Assembly: GCF_900215325.1 (NCBI RefSeq)
Contig: NZ_OCMS01000002.1
Span: forward strand, 124,001-188,000
Reading direction: 5' to 3'
Length of the DNA: 64,000 nt
DNA from: Fibrobacter sp. UWB16
Lineage (GTDB): Bacteria > Fibrobacterota > Fibrobacteria > Fibrobacterales > Fibrobacteraceae
Below are positions 8,309-15,743 of the stretch, in pieces; within the stretch, counting starts at the first letter, position 1, and each line of letters begins with the position of its first letter. Below the pieces are notes generated by a model. That model saw nothing but the letters and a program-made list of their open reading frames with translations. It did not search any database and was not told the origin of the DNA. A program made the position numbers and the translations under genes.

Positions 8309-9736
8309 ATGGTAGAATTCCGCAGAAACAATCACTCGAAACAAGACCGCTTTAATCGAGGTAATTCTCGTCCGAATCGCAATAATGACCGCCGTGACTC
8401 TAGCCGTGAGCCGCGCGGTGAATGCTTGATGCTCCGCATCGAAAAGATGGTGCAGGGGGGCGAGGGCATGGCGCGCTTGGAAGATGGTCGCGTGTGCTTT
8501 GTGGCGGGAGCGTTACCGGGTGAACTCTGCAAGGTGCGCCTCACGTTCCAGAAAAAGGACTTTACCAAGGGCCGCATTGTCGAAGTCCTGGAAGCAAGCC
8601 CCGATCGAGTAAAACCGCTTTGCCCGTTGTACGGCAAGTGCGGTGGTTGCAGCTTGCAGCATCTGGCTTCCGAAAAGCAAGCGGAATATCTTGAAAAAGT
8701 CGAACGTGAAAATTTTAAGCGCCTCGCTCATGCGGAACTGCCCGAAGATTTTGTCATTCACACAGGGAATGCCTGGGGTTACAGGAATCGTGCCCGAGTC
8801 GTGTTCCGCGGCAATTCCGGTTATGGTGCTGCAGATCGCGATGGTGCTGCAAAACGAGCTGCCTTTGGTTTCCGTGGTGAAGAAAGCAATAACATCGTCC
8901 CGTTTGAAAAATGCCCCGTGCTCACGGACGGCTTGAATGAATTCTTGCGTGGACCTGCCGCGACGCTTCTCGCGGATAATCGCAATCCGAGCGATCGCCG
9001 CGATGTCGATGTGAACATTTTCGATAACGGTGCTGGCGAAATCTCATTCTATTACCCAGGAATGCACAAGTCCGAATTCGATGCTCATGCCGTGAGCCAT
9101 GTCGAAATTGCAGGCCGCAAAATCGAAGCGGACGCATCCGTATTTTTCCAGAGCAATTTGGGGCTTTTGCCAGAACTTGTCGAATCGGTCCGCAAGGCTG
9201 TAGATGAAGGCTTGGCAAGTGGCAAGTCCTCTGACGCTTGGCTGATTGACTTGTTCAGCGGAGTCGGTTTCTTTGCCTGTATTTTGCAGGACAAGTTCAA
9301 GAAGATTACGACTGTCGAACGCGAAGAAGGTTGCTTTAAACACGCGAAAGTTAATTTGTCTGTTCCGGCGGCGTTTCCCGAAAATTCTGCGGCATCTCGA
9401 GACTGCGCGGCTTCTTGTGACTCTGAAAATCGCGCGGCGTCTTGTGCTGTAGAAAACGTCTCGGCTCCTGCCGAAGATTGGCTCGTCGAAAACGTCGTCG
9501 AAGTCCCCGCAACCCTCATCGTAGACCCGCCGAGAACGGGGCTCCCCAAAGAAGCTTTGACCGCCATCGTGAAAAGCTCTGTCAACCGCCTGATTTACGT
9601 TTCTTGCGACCCGGTGACGCTTGCTCGCGATTTCGCCAAGTTCTCCGAGGCCGGATTTGCCCTTTCTCATGCCGAAGGCTTTGCTTTTTACCCTCAAACG
9701 CCCCATCTTGAGATGATGTTTGTACTTGACAGATAG
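8309..9736 (+). CDS. rlmD: 23S rRNA (uracil-5-)-methyltransferase, RlmD/RumA type
   Basis: 475 residues. A basic Arg/Asn-rich tail (1-38) is followed by a TRAM-like domain (about 40-95), iron-sulfur cysteines in CPLYGKCGGC and PFEKCPV, the SAM-binding motif LIDLFSGVGFFAC and the catalytic Cys in RLIYVSCDP. The family methylates C5 of a uridine in 23S rRNA. RlmD, RlmC and TrmA are hard to tell apart; the iron-sulfur motif points to RlmD/RlmC. Between the SAM motif and the DPPRTG motif there is an extra Ala/Ser/Cys-rich stretch encoded by 9366-9480 with internal near-repeats, absent from typical members. Confidence 0.88.
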   Translation: MVEFRRNNHSKQDRFNRGNSRPNRNNDRRDSSREPRGECLMLRIEKMVQGGEGMARLEDGRVCFVAGALPGELCKVRLTFQKKDFTKGRIVEVLEASPDRVKPLCPLYGKCGGCSLQHLASEKQAEYLEKVERENFKRLAHAELPEDFVIHTGNAWGYRNRARVVFRGNSGYGAADRDGAAKRAAFGFRGEESNNIVPFEKCPVLTDGLNEFLRGPAATLLADNRNPSDRRDVDVNIFDNGAGEISFYYPGMHKSEFDAHAVSHVEIAGRKIEADASVFFQSNLGLLPELVESVRKAVDEGLASGKSSDAWLIDLFSGVGFFACILQDKFKKITTVEREEGCFKHAKVNLSVPAAFPENSAASRDCAASCDSENRAASCAVENVSAPAEDWLVENVVEVPATLIVDPPRTGLPKEALTAIVKSSVNRLIYVSCDPVTLARDFAKFSEAGFALSHAEGFAFYPQTPHLEMMFVLDR

Positions 9737-9785
9737 TTTTTTGCTATTTTGGAAAGTGCTGTTGGGCAAAAAAGAGAGGGATACA

Positions 9786-10229
9786 ATGAACAGAAAACAG
9801 AAAGTCGTTATGCTTGCAACTTTAGCCTTGGGTGGGCTTTTTGCAGGTTGCTCAAAATCCGAACCCATTATCGCCTGTGGCCGTGAATGGAATCCGGCTG
9901 TGGGTTATGTTGCCGATACGGGTAGCGTTTTCAGAATGGCTGATGAACTCATCATCCAGTTGCGTTATGGAACGGGTTTCGACTTTAACACATTGAAATT
10001 TGCTTTCTACGAAGGCTCGCTCACGAATAAGGGCGAAAAACTTTGGGAACACGATTTCCGTGTGACGAACAAGATGGAAGCTTTTACTCTTGAAGCTCGC
10101 TCGCGTCGTGGTGGCTATGCAACCGCCCGCGAAATGACGAAGCTCAAGGCCCCGGGAACAGTCGTTGTCGAAGTCTCTTCTGAAAGGGGCTTAATCGCAG
10201 CAAAACAGCTGTCTATTGTCAATCAATAA
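9786..10229 (+). CDS. Small lipoprotein, 147 aa, function unknown
   Basis: ATG at 9786 is preceded by AGAGAGGGA at good spacing; an upstream TTG extension is not needed. The signal peptide ends LFAGC. The mature domain (GREWNPAVGYVADTGSVF, LIIQLRYGTGFDFNTLKF) looks like a single beta-sandwich. It starts 49 bases after rlmD and is followed after 12 bases by another lipoprotein gene, so the two are probably co-transcribed. Family not recognised. Confidence 0.8.
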   Translation: MNRKQKVVMLATLALGGLFAGCSKSEPIIACGREWNPAVGYVADTGSVFRMADELIIQLRYGTGFDFNTLKFAFYEGSLTNKGEKLWEHDFRVTNKMEAFTLEARSRRGGYATAREMTKLKAPGTVVVEVSSERGLIAAKQLSIVNQ

Positions 10230-10241
10230 TTGGTTATCTTG

Positions 10242-11168
10242 ATGAATAAAATAAAATTCTTGAGTGGAATGTTTGTCGCTGCAATGCTCACTGCTTGTGG
10301 CGAATCTGAAGTATCCGTTGACTATAAATTAAACGCTCCTGTCACGCTCGAAATGTACACCGAAAGCTTTTATGCGACGCTGGACTTGAAGGGCGAAGAA
10401 AAGATGGGGACGATTACAGCGACGTATGCCGATTTGAACTACTCTTCAAAAGGCGATACGACGTTTGTCAAGCGCAATTACGTGATTGACAAGTCTCGCG
10501 GATACCTCAAGAATTTTATGCCGACGGAACTCGCCTGGCGCATCAAGGAAGTGAACATCGCTGCCGTGGACCGCAATGTGACGAGCCTTACCGGCATTGA
10601 TGATGGCTATGACACGCTGCTTGCCCATGTCCCGATGCCGAGCCGCTGGCGCGATCAGCTCTTGAATCCTGAATTCAAGCCGCACCTCAAGCGTTTGGAA
10701 AAGCACCGCTGGGAAATGGACCACTTGCTCAAGGGCGTCGTGCCGGTCAAGGGCAATGTGACTGAACTCCTCAAGCAGCAGGGCCGTTTGAACTTTGCGC
10801 TTATCAAGGTGGACTCCGTGGTGACGAAGGGCTTTACGAATCGCGACCACCGCAAGTGTTTGGACTACGTCGTCTACTTGCAAGAAACGGAAAGCTTCCC
10901 GTATTTCATCTGGGAACAGCACGTGGGCAGCAAGATTGTGCCGGACAAGTTTAAGGCTTATACCTCTGGACTCAAAGGCGAATACCGCACCGAGTTCGAA
11001 GTCATGATTGAACCGGAAACGGGTCTCCCATGCCAGGAACGTGAAGTCAAGGTCGGAACGCACACGATGATCCACCCCGAAACAAAGGATACTGTCACGT
11101 TCACGAGCCACATCTCGTACGAAAGACTTTACAACACCAAGCGTGACATCCCCGACGCCGCTGAATAA
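10242..11168 (+). CDS. Lipoprotein, 308 aa, function unknown
   Basis: The ATG at 10242 gives MNKIKFLSGMFVAAMLTAC, a type II signal peptide; an in-frame TTG at 10230 would add four residues. The rest is a soluble domain with no motif I recognise, rich in charged beta-strands (KGEYRTEFEVMIEPETGLPC near the C-terminus, with two Cys in the mature part). It follows another lipoprotein gene after 12 bases, so a shared envelope role is plausible but unproven. A palindromic repeat begins 7 bases after the stop. Confidence 0.78.
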   Translation: MNKIKFLSGMFVAAMLTACGESEVSVDYKLNAPVTLEMYTESFYATLDLKGEEKMGTITATYADLNYSSKGDTTFVKRNYVIDKSRGYLKNFMPTELAWRIKEVNIAAVDRNVTSLTGIDDGYDTLLAHVPMPSRWRDQLLNPEFKPHLKRLEKHRWEMDHLLKGVVPVKGNVTELLKQQGRLNFALIKVDSVVTKGFTNRDHRKCLDYVVYLQETESFPYFIWEQHVGSKIVPDKFKAYTSGLKGEYRTEFEVMIEPETGLPCQEREVKVGTHTMIHPETKDTVTFTSHISYERLYNTKRDIPDAAE

Positions 11169-11175
11169 ATTGCAA

Positions 11176-11252
11176 TGTCATGCCTGCCACCGAGCAGGCA
11201 TCTCCATTCAATGTCATGGCAACATTCTAATAACCATTGACTAATAACTAAG
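11176..11252. repeat. Intergenic repeats: TGTCATGCC-type plus ACTAATAACTA-type
   Basis: TGTCATGCCTGCC...GGCAGGCATCTCC-like palindrome (11176-11206) starts 7 bases after a stop codon. A partial second head (TGTCATGGC) follows, then ATAACCATTGACTAATAACT (11228-11250), which resembles sequence upstream of gpsA (36182) and at the start of lnt (62107-62150). Confidence 0.65.
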
Positions 11253-11283
11253 TTCTGCTTATTATTTTTTGTACCTTTATTTT

Positions 11284-11727
11284 ATGCGTTTGACAATCCC
11301 TCTCTTCCTTCTCCCTGTCGCGATGAACTTCATCGGTTGCGCAACTCACGTCTCCTCGCAGCAGACCATGGCTGATGACCGTAATCTCGTTTACGAAGAT
11401 ACGTACAAAGCGTACCGTGAAGCCGAAGAAAAGTATTTGAATTTGCTGTTCAATATCGAACGCATGCCCGAAGAACAGGAACTCTGGGTGATGAAGCGCG
11501 AACGCATGATTGAACTCATGCAACTCAAGGAACTCATGCTTAATGCGCGTCAGGAACTTGATGGCGCCATTCAGGAATGGGAACGCCACTTGATTGATGT
11601 TCAGGCCGAAGTGAAATCTCGCGAAATCAAGAAGCTTAATCCGAATTTCAAAGGCCGCGATGCGGAGCGCACCAGCCCCGGCCAGCTCCTCCCCGGCGAA
11701 TCCAAAAATCCAAGCTTCAACTACTAA
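11284..11727 (+). CDS. Coiled-coil lipoprotein, 147 aa
   Basis: ATG at 11284 gives MRLTIPLFLLPVAMNFIGC, a lipoprotein signal peptide; a TTG at 11269 would add five residues without improving it. The mature protein is almost entirely helical and charged (about 40-125), likely a coiled coil, followed by a short Pro/Gly-rich tail. Its leader is only about 20 bases of AT-rich sequence after the repeat. Function unknown; a periplasmic structural role is only a guess. Confidence 0.75.
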   Translation: MRLTIPLFLLPVAMNFIGCATHVSSQQTMADDRNLVYEDTYKAYREAEEKYLNLLFNIERMPEEQELWVMKRERMIELMQLKELMLNARQELDGAIQEWERHLIDVQAEVKSREIKKLNPNFKGRDAERTSPGQLLPGESKNPSFNY

Positions 11728-11733
11728 ACCATA

Positions 11734-11768
11734 AAAAAACGGCGGCTCTAAGCCGCCTTTCGTTTATG
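11734..11768 (+). terminator. Intrinsic terminator after the coiled-coil lipoprotein gene
   Basis: Perfect 7-bp stem GGCGGCT / AGCCGCC with a 3-base loop, preceded by seven A and followed by TTTCGTTT, so it could act in both directions. Confidence 0.75.
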
Positions 11769-11887
11769 CTAATCTAGAACTGCATACACAGTTATAATTG
11801 CAGATACGTTTTATAATGCAATAAGCGTCGGCCAAGGATGGGGAGGGTGCAGGGAGGGGCCCGTGCGGCCTTCGCCGCCTTTTTATG

Positions 11888-11917
11888 TGTCATGCCTGCC
11901 GCTGAGCAGGCATCTCC
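11888..11917. repeat. Intergenic repeat, TGTCATGCC-type
   Basis: TGTCATGCCTGCC and GCAGGCATCTCC face each other around GCTGA. It ends one base before the stop codon of the minus-strand gene at 11919. The G-rich stretch before it (11831-11884) holds only a weak GCGGC / GCCGC hairpin and no gene that I can see. Confidence 0.65.
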
Positions 11918-11918
11918 T

Positions 11919-14900
11919 TTATTGCCAGCTGTTGGCAAACCCCATCCCAATGGAAAACTTGATTCTCGTGGGGCAAATATTCTTGTGCAACAGCGGCAAG
12001 TCAATCGGCTTCAACTTCGTTCCACCGCGCAAATCCTTGTCCTCACCAATGCGGCTCAATCCACGTGCCAGCGTGAGCGAAATATCGAACGGAATGTTAT
12101 CCCAAATCTTGTTGCTCATGCGGAAGCTTAAACCTACGGAACGGTCCCAGAATTCGTGCTTCGTAAGCTTGCTTGTCCAGAACTTGCCATCCCATGCGGC
12201 GCCAATCTGTGCAAACAGGTCTACGTACAAACTACGAGTCGAGAAAATCCAGAGGTCGTGTCTCCAGTCATCGTAAATCGGGTAGAGGTAATGGAGTTCT
12301 GCTATTGCAGTCTTTGTACCTGCGAGAGTGTAATCTTCATTGCTGCGCAAGTACGGATAACCGTCGAGGAATACTGGGGTCAGGTAATACGAGTCGAGCG
12401 TGTCGCTTACGTCATCGGTGTTCCAGAAGAACGTCGTGAGTTTACCGCCTGCGGCAAGTCTTGCATGGAGGAGCGGCGTCTGCACGCTTCCATAAAGGTT
12501 CAAGCCGAACTGGTGCAACGTGAAGTTTCTGTAGTGGCTTTCGATTCTGCCGTTCTCGGTGACATAAAGTGAGCCGGGGCGGCTAAGGTCGCTGTTGGCG
12601 TACTGGTAATAGGCAAAGAGGCCGTTCCCTTGTCCAGAAATTCCCGAGCCACCTTCGCCTTCGTGGTCGCCATAAAGCCCGAGGCCGACAGTTGCGCTAA
12701 ATCGTTTTTGGTACGTCCATTCGATTCTTTCATCGTAGAAGTTGACATTTGCCCAGTCGTAACTGATGGCCGCTTGCAATGTATCGATGCTCTTGAAAAT
12801 GCTATAGCCTGCGGTACCCGTAATGGCTTGTGTGGCGTAAGCGTAATGAGTTGTTCCGATACTATCGCCGCCGTGGGCTCCAACGTCTTCGTAACGGACG
12901 GTGTCCTTGTTGGTGTAGTTTGCGTAGCTGTAAGAAAGTCCAAGATCAAGTGGCGTGCTGCGGTTATCCCATGCAATAAAGAATTCCTTTTCTTGCTTGG
13001 GGTTGAGGCCGTCGCCATTGATGTAGTCGAGTCCTTTGCCGAGTTCCAGCAACAGTCCTAGCTGTACCGTGTTTTTCTTGAGCGGGTCGCTGATGACAAC
13101 GGCAAGTCCAAGCTTAGCCTTGACTTCACCTTCGCCAAAGACCGTCATGCTCGGGGCGTTTTCGGAGATGCTAAAGATTGGGACGAACAGCGGAATGTTC
13201 GGTATAGGCTTGTAGTTTCGTTCGGCTCCGGCAAATTCGCGGTCGACGAGCTCAAGCTCTTTGTGGGGCTTTTGCGGGATTGTCCCATGCAAGGTGATTT
13301 CGTGTTGAGTCGTGTCCTTGACGGTAACCTTGATGGTGTCGCGGTGTTCCACCTGAATCACGTCCTTGCGCAAGACGACTTGTGTGCATTTTGCGGAATC
13401 AGCAACGTTAACGGCGACATTCGTTGCCTTTGTTGAATCTGCGGTTTTGACCGTGTCGGTGCATGCGACCTGAATGGTATCGGCTTTTTGCAAAACGCTA
13501 TCGCGGATGGTCACGACAACGCTATCGCGGAACAGGGGGGCTGCTTCTTTTGCGTAAGGCAACTTGTAAAGCGAGAAACCGTCCTTGTCGTACTGCGTAA
13601 AGAAAATCGTATCGCCAGAAAGTGTCGGCGTGAATGCGCCACCGATCACGTTTGTGAGCGCACGTTCCTTGCCGGTGTTCAAGTCCTTTTCGATCAAGTT
13701 GAAAATGTTATTTCTGTTGCTTGCGAAAACAATCTTATCGTTGTCGATCCAGTTGACATCGCGTTCGTCATAGCCTGCGGTACTTACGACTTTGAAGTTT
13801 GCACCGTTTGTGTCAATCACCGCAATGCCACGCTGCTTGTCGTCAAAGAAACTGAATGCGATGCGTTTTCCATCCGGGCTGAACTTGGGACTGTAAATAT
13901 TATAGTAGAGCAACGAAGTGTCCGGCTTGAAAATGTCAATGGGTTCTTCGGTGGAGGCGTTCTTCAAATCGCTATTGAACGGAATCTTGCTCAATACGAA
14001 TCTTGTGCTGAACGGCTCGCGTCTCACGAATACAATTGCGGAGCCTTGTTTATTGAATGACGGGTAAACCGCATCGACGAGGTACGTGATGGCAACTTCG
14101 TTCTTGTTGGTGTCGCTCACGGCAACGTCAAAGTGTGCGTGTCCGTCCTTGTCGCGATTCTGGTAACTGATGTAAGCGAGAATGGGGCCGTGCGCGCTGT
14201 CTTCAAAAACGTCGATGCCCTTGTCGAACCAAGGCTTTTTGGCCTTGAAACCGGACTTTGCAAATTCTGAAATATTGATGAGGGTGCTGTCGGCGCCTTC
14301 CACTTCGATATCGCCAATTTCAACCTTTGTGGAATCTTGAGCCTTATCGACCTTCGTGGAATCCGCGACTTTCGCGGAATCTGTCGCCGTACTATCTTTC
14401 GTCTCTAGTCTCTCGTCTTTCGTCTTGAGAATGTCTTCCAGCGGAATCTTGAACACGCTTCCGTCAAACCACGGGCCGCCAAAGTTCGATATGCCGTAAA
14501 GGTTCTTGCCACTCACGACGGGGAAGTCCTGCCAGAAAGCGTTCTTCGTGATTTTGATACCTTCGACAAGCGTGCCGAGAGAATCTTTTTGCGCTTGGTA
14601 ATGCTCGGTAATTTCCTTTTTCCAGTTGTCGTAAAGTTGCTGTTCGCTGATGCCGAGTACGCTTTTGATGGCCCCGTTCAGCGTAGCGCGGTAAGGCTTT
14701 CCGAGTTCGTGCCAGATTTTTGGAATGGCGTCATCGCCGTAATGCTTGGCAATGTAGAGTACAAGTGAAAATCCTTGCGTGTATGGCCCGAGTTCTGCAA
14801 GCAGCGAATTATCCGAAAATTCGTGCATGTACGGGAGCGTCATGAGGCTGTCGTTCAAGGCGGCAGTGCGGAGGAGCATGTCGCGATGCGTGTCCCAGGC

Positions 14901-15467
14901 GTCAAAACCCATGCGCGAAGATTCGTACTGGGCTGTACCTTCGGCAAACCAAAGCGGCTGCAACGTAAACGGAATCATCGTGAGAAAATCCGTTCTCGTG
15001 CGTTCGTTATAATAGTCGGTATAGCTGAACTGGAAACCGTAAAGGTTCGGGACGATTTTGCTCCCGCTTTCGATGCTCACGAGGTGGCTGAATTCATGGG
15101 TGACCACATCCGAAATCCAGCCGTGGCTGCTGCGGATTTTGAAGTCCCAGTTGGTGAGCCAGAGGTTCAATGCATTTTCGCTCGGGATGGCGCTGCCGTT
15201 GCTGTAAAGAGCGTTGTTCAAAACAGCGCTGATGCGTGGGAGCGGCTTGTTGTAGCGGCTAGTGACGGAGTCGTAAACTGCTTCGGCATAGGCTGAAACT
15301 TTTGCGGCGTGAGAGGAATACTCTGTAGGGTAGATGAACTGGAAATGTTCGGTGCCTGCGGTTTTCCACTTGATGTCGCTCTGGTTGCCATAAAAGCCGG
15401 CGGCGCTTGCTGTTCCCGCCAACAATGCGGTACAGACTGCAAAAATGCTCTTGATTTTAAACTTCAT
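11919..15467 (-). CDS. Gluzincin metallopeptidase - beta-propeller - outer-membrane barrel fusion, 1182 aa
   Basis: Signal peptide MKFKIKSIFAVCTALLAGTASA. Residues 25-300 form a peptidase-MA-like gluzincin domain with THEFSH (near 123) and the downstream third ligand in WFAEGTAQYE. Residues about 310-640 hold TolB/WD40-type propeller blades (SPKFSPDGKRIAFS, YDERDVNWI). After a Thr/Asp-rich low-complexity segment, the C-terminal third is a BamA/surface-antigen-like barrel (GLSYSYANYTNKD, FSIGMGFANSWQ). Proteins of this layout occur in the FCB group, with no established substrate. A linker near residues 345-365 (KTKDERLETKDS) is encoded by a fragment of an intergenic repeat (14394-14427). The stop codon abuts another repeat. 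Confidence 0.85.
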   Translation of the reverse strand: MKFKIKSIFAVCTALLAGTASAAGFYGNQSDIKWKTAGTEHFQFIYPTEYSSHAAKVSAYAEAVYDSVTSRYNKPLPRISAVLNNALYSNGSAIPSENALNLWLTNWDFKIRSSHGWISDVVTHEFSHLVSIESGSKIVPNLYGFQFSYTDYYNERTRTDFLTMIPFTLQPLWFAEGTAQYESSRMGFDAWDTHRDMLLRTAALNDSLMTLPYMHEFSDNSLLAELGPYTQGFSLVLYIAKHYGDDAIPKIWHELGKPYRATLNGAIKSVLGISEQQLYDNWKKEITEHYQAQKDSLGTLVEGIKITKNAFWQDFPVVSGKNLYGISNFGGPWFDGSVFKIPLEDILKTKDERLETKDSTATDSAKVADSTKVDKAQDSTKVEIGDIEVEGADSTLINISEFAKSGFKAKKPWFDKGIDVFEDSAHGPILAYISYQNRDKDGHAHFDVAVSDTNKNEVAITYLVDAVYPSFNKQGSAIVFVRREPFSTRFVLSKIPFNSDLKNASTEEPIDIFKPDTSLLYYNIYSPKFSPDGKRIAFSFFDDKQRGIAVIDTNGANFKVVSTAGYDERDVNWIDNDKIVFASNRNNIFNLIEKDLNTGKERALTNVIGGAFTPTLSGDTIFFTQYDKDGFSLYKLPYAKEAAPLFRDSVVVTIRDSVLQKADTIQVACTDTVKTADSTKATNVAVNVADSAKCTQVVLRKDVIQVEHRDTIKVTVKDTTQHEITLHGTIPQKPHKELELVDREFAGAERNYKPIPNIPLFVPIFSISENAPSMTVFGEGEVKAKLGLAVVISDPLKKNTVQLGLLLELGKGLDYINGDGLNPKQEKEFFIAWDNRSTPLDLGLSYSYANYTNKDTVRYEDVGAHGGDSIGTTHYAYATQAITGTAGYSIFKSIDTLQAAISYDWANVNFYDERIEWTYQKRFSATVGLGLYGDHEGEGGSGISGQGNGLFAYYQYANSDLSRPGSLYVTENGRIESHYRNFTLHQFGLNLYGSVQTPLLHARLAAGGKLTTFFWNTDDVSDTLDSYYLTPVFLDGYPYLRSNEDYTLAGTKTAIAELHYLYPIYDDWRHDLWIFSTRSLYVDLFAQIGAAWDGKFWTSKLTKHEFWDRSVGLSFRMSNKIWDNIPFDISLTLARGLSRIGEDKDLRGGTKLKPIDLPLLHKNICPTRIKFSIGMGFANSWQ

Positions 15468-15520
15468 AATTGTAATTTAGAATTTTAGGAGAACGTAGAA
15501 AAATGGAAATAAACGGAAAA

Positions 15521-15550
15521 ACCGCATGATTGCTCATGCGGCTTATTTTT
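15521..15550 (-). terminator. Terminator-like hairpin in the leader of the 1182-aa gene
   Basis: CCGCATGA / TCATGCGG with a 4-base loop. The minus-strand copy is followed by TTTTTCC and lies about 55 bases before the minus-strand start at 15467. The plus strand has CTTATTTTT after it. It could be an attenuator or the end of a short transcript from 15550-15690. Confidence 0.5.
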
Positions 15551-15686
15551 GGAGGAGATGAGGATCTTCCATTGTTGTATTTAAAAGATACCTAATATCC
15601 CCATGGCGAAGAGTCGCTAAAAGTTGTATTTTGTTGGATGTCTGTATCGACTGTACTTAAAAACTGTCAATTTCTTAATTCCGAAT

Positions 15687-15720
15687 TAAAAAAGCCACGC
15701 ATTTCTGCGTAGCTTTTTTG
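15687..15720 (-). terminator. Strong bidirectional terminator after the GH5 gene
   Basis: AAAAAAGC.ACGCA / TGCGT.GCTTTTTT with a 4-base loop gives a long A/T-flanked stem. It is 24 bases downstream of the GH5 stop on the minus strand. Confidence 0.75.
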
Positions 15721-15743
15721 TGTGTGGATTTCAAGGAGAAAAA

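Noticed and set aside
8151-8315. Small open frame of about 54 codons upstream of rlmD
   Set aside because: Half of it is a palindromic repeat, there is no ribosome site, and it overlaps the rlmD start.
9044-9868. Long minus-strand frame opposite rlmD
   Set aside because: Shadow of the methyltransferase gene, which has its iron-sulfur, SAM and catalytic motifs.
11831-11884. G-rich stretch as an RNA gene or riboswitch
   Set aside because: Only a weak 5-bp hairpin is visible, with no recognisable conserved structure.
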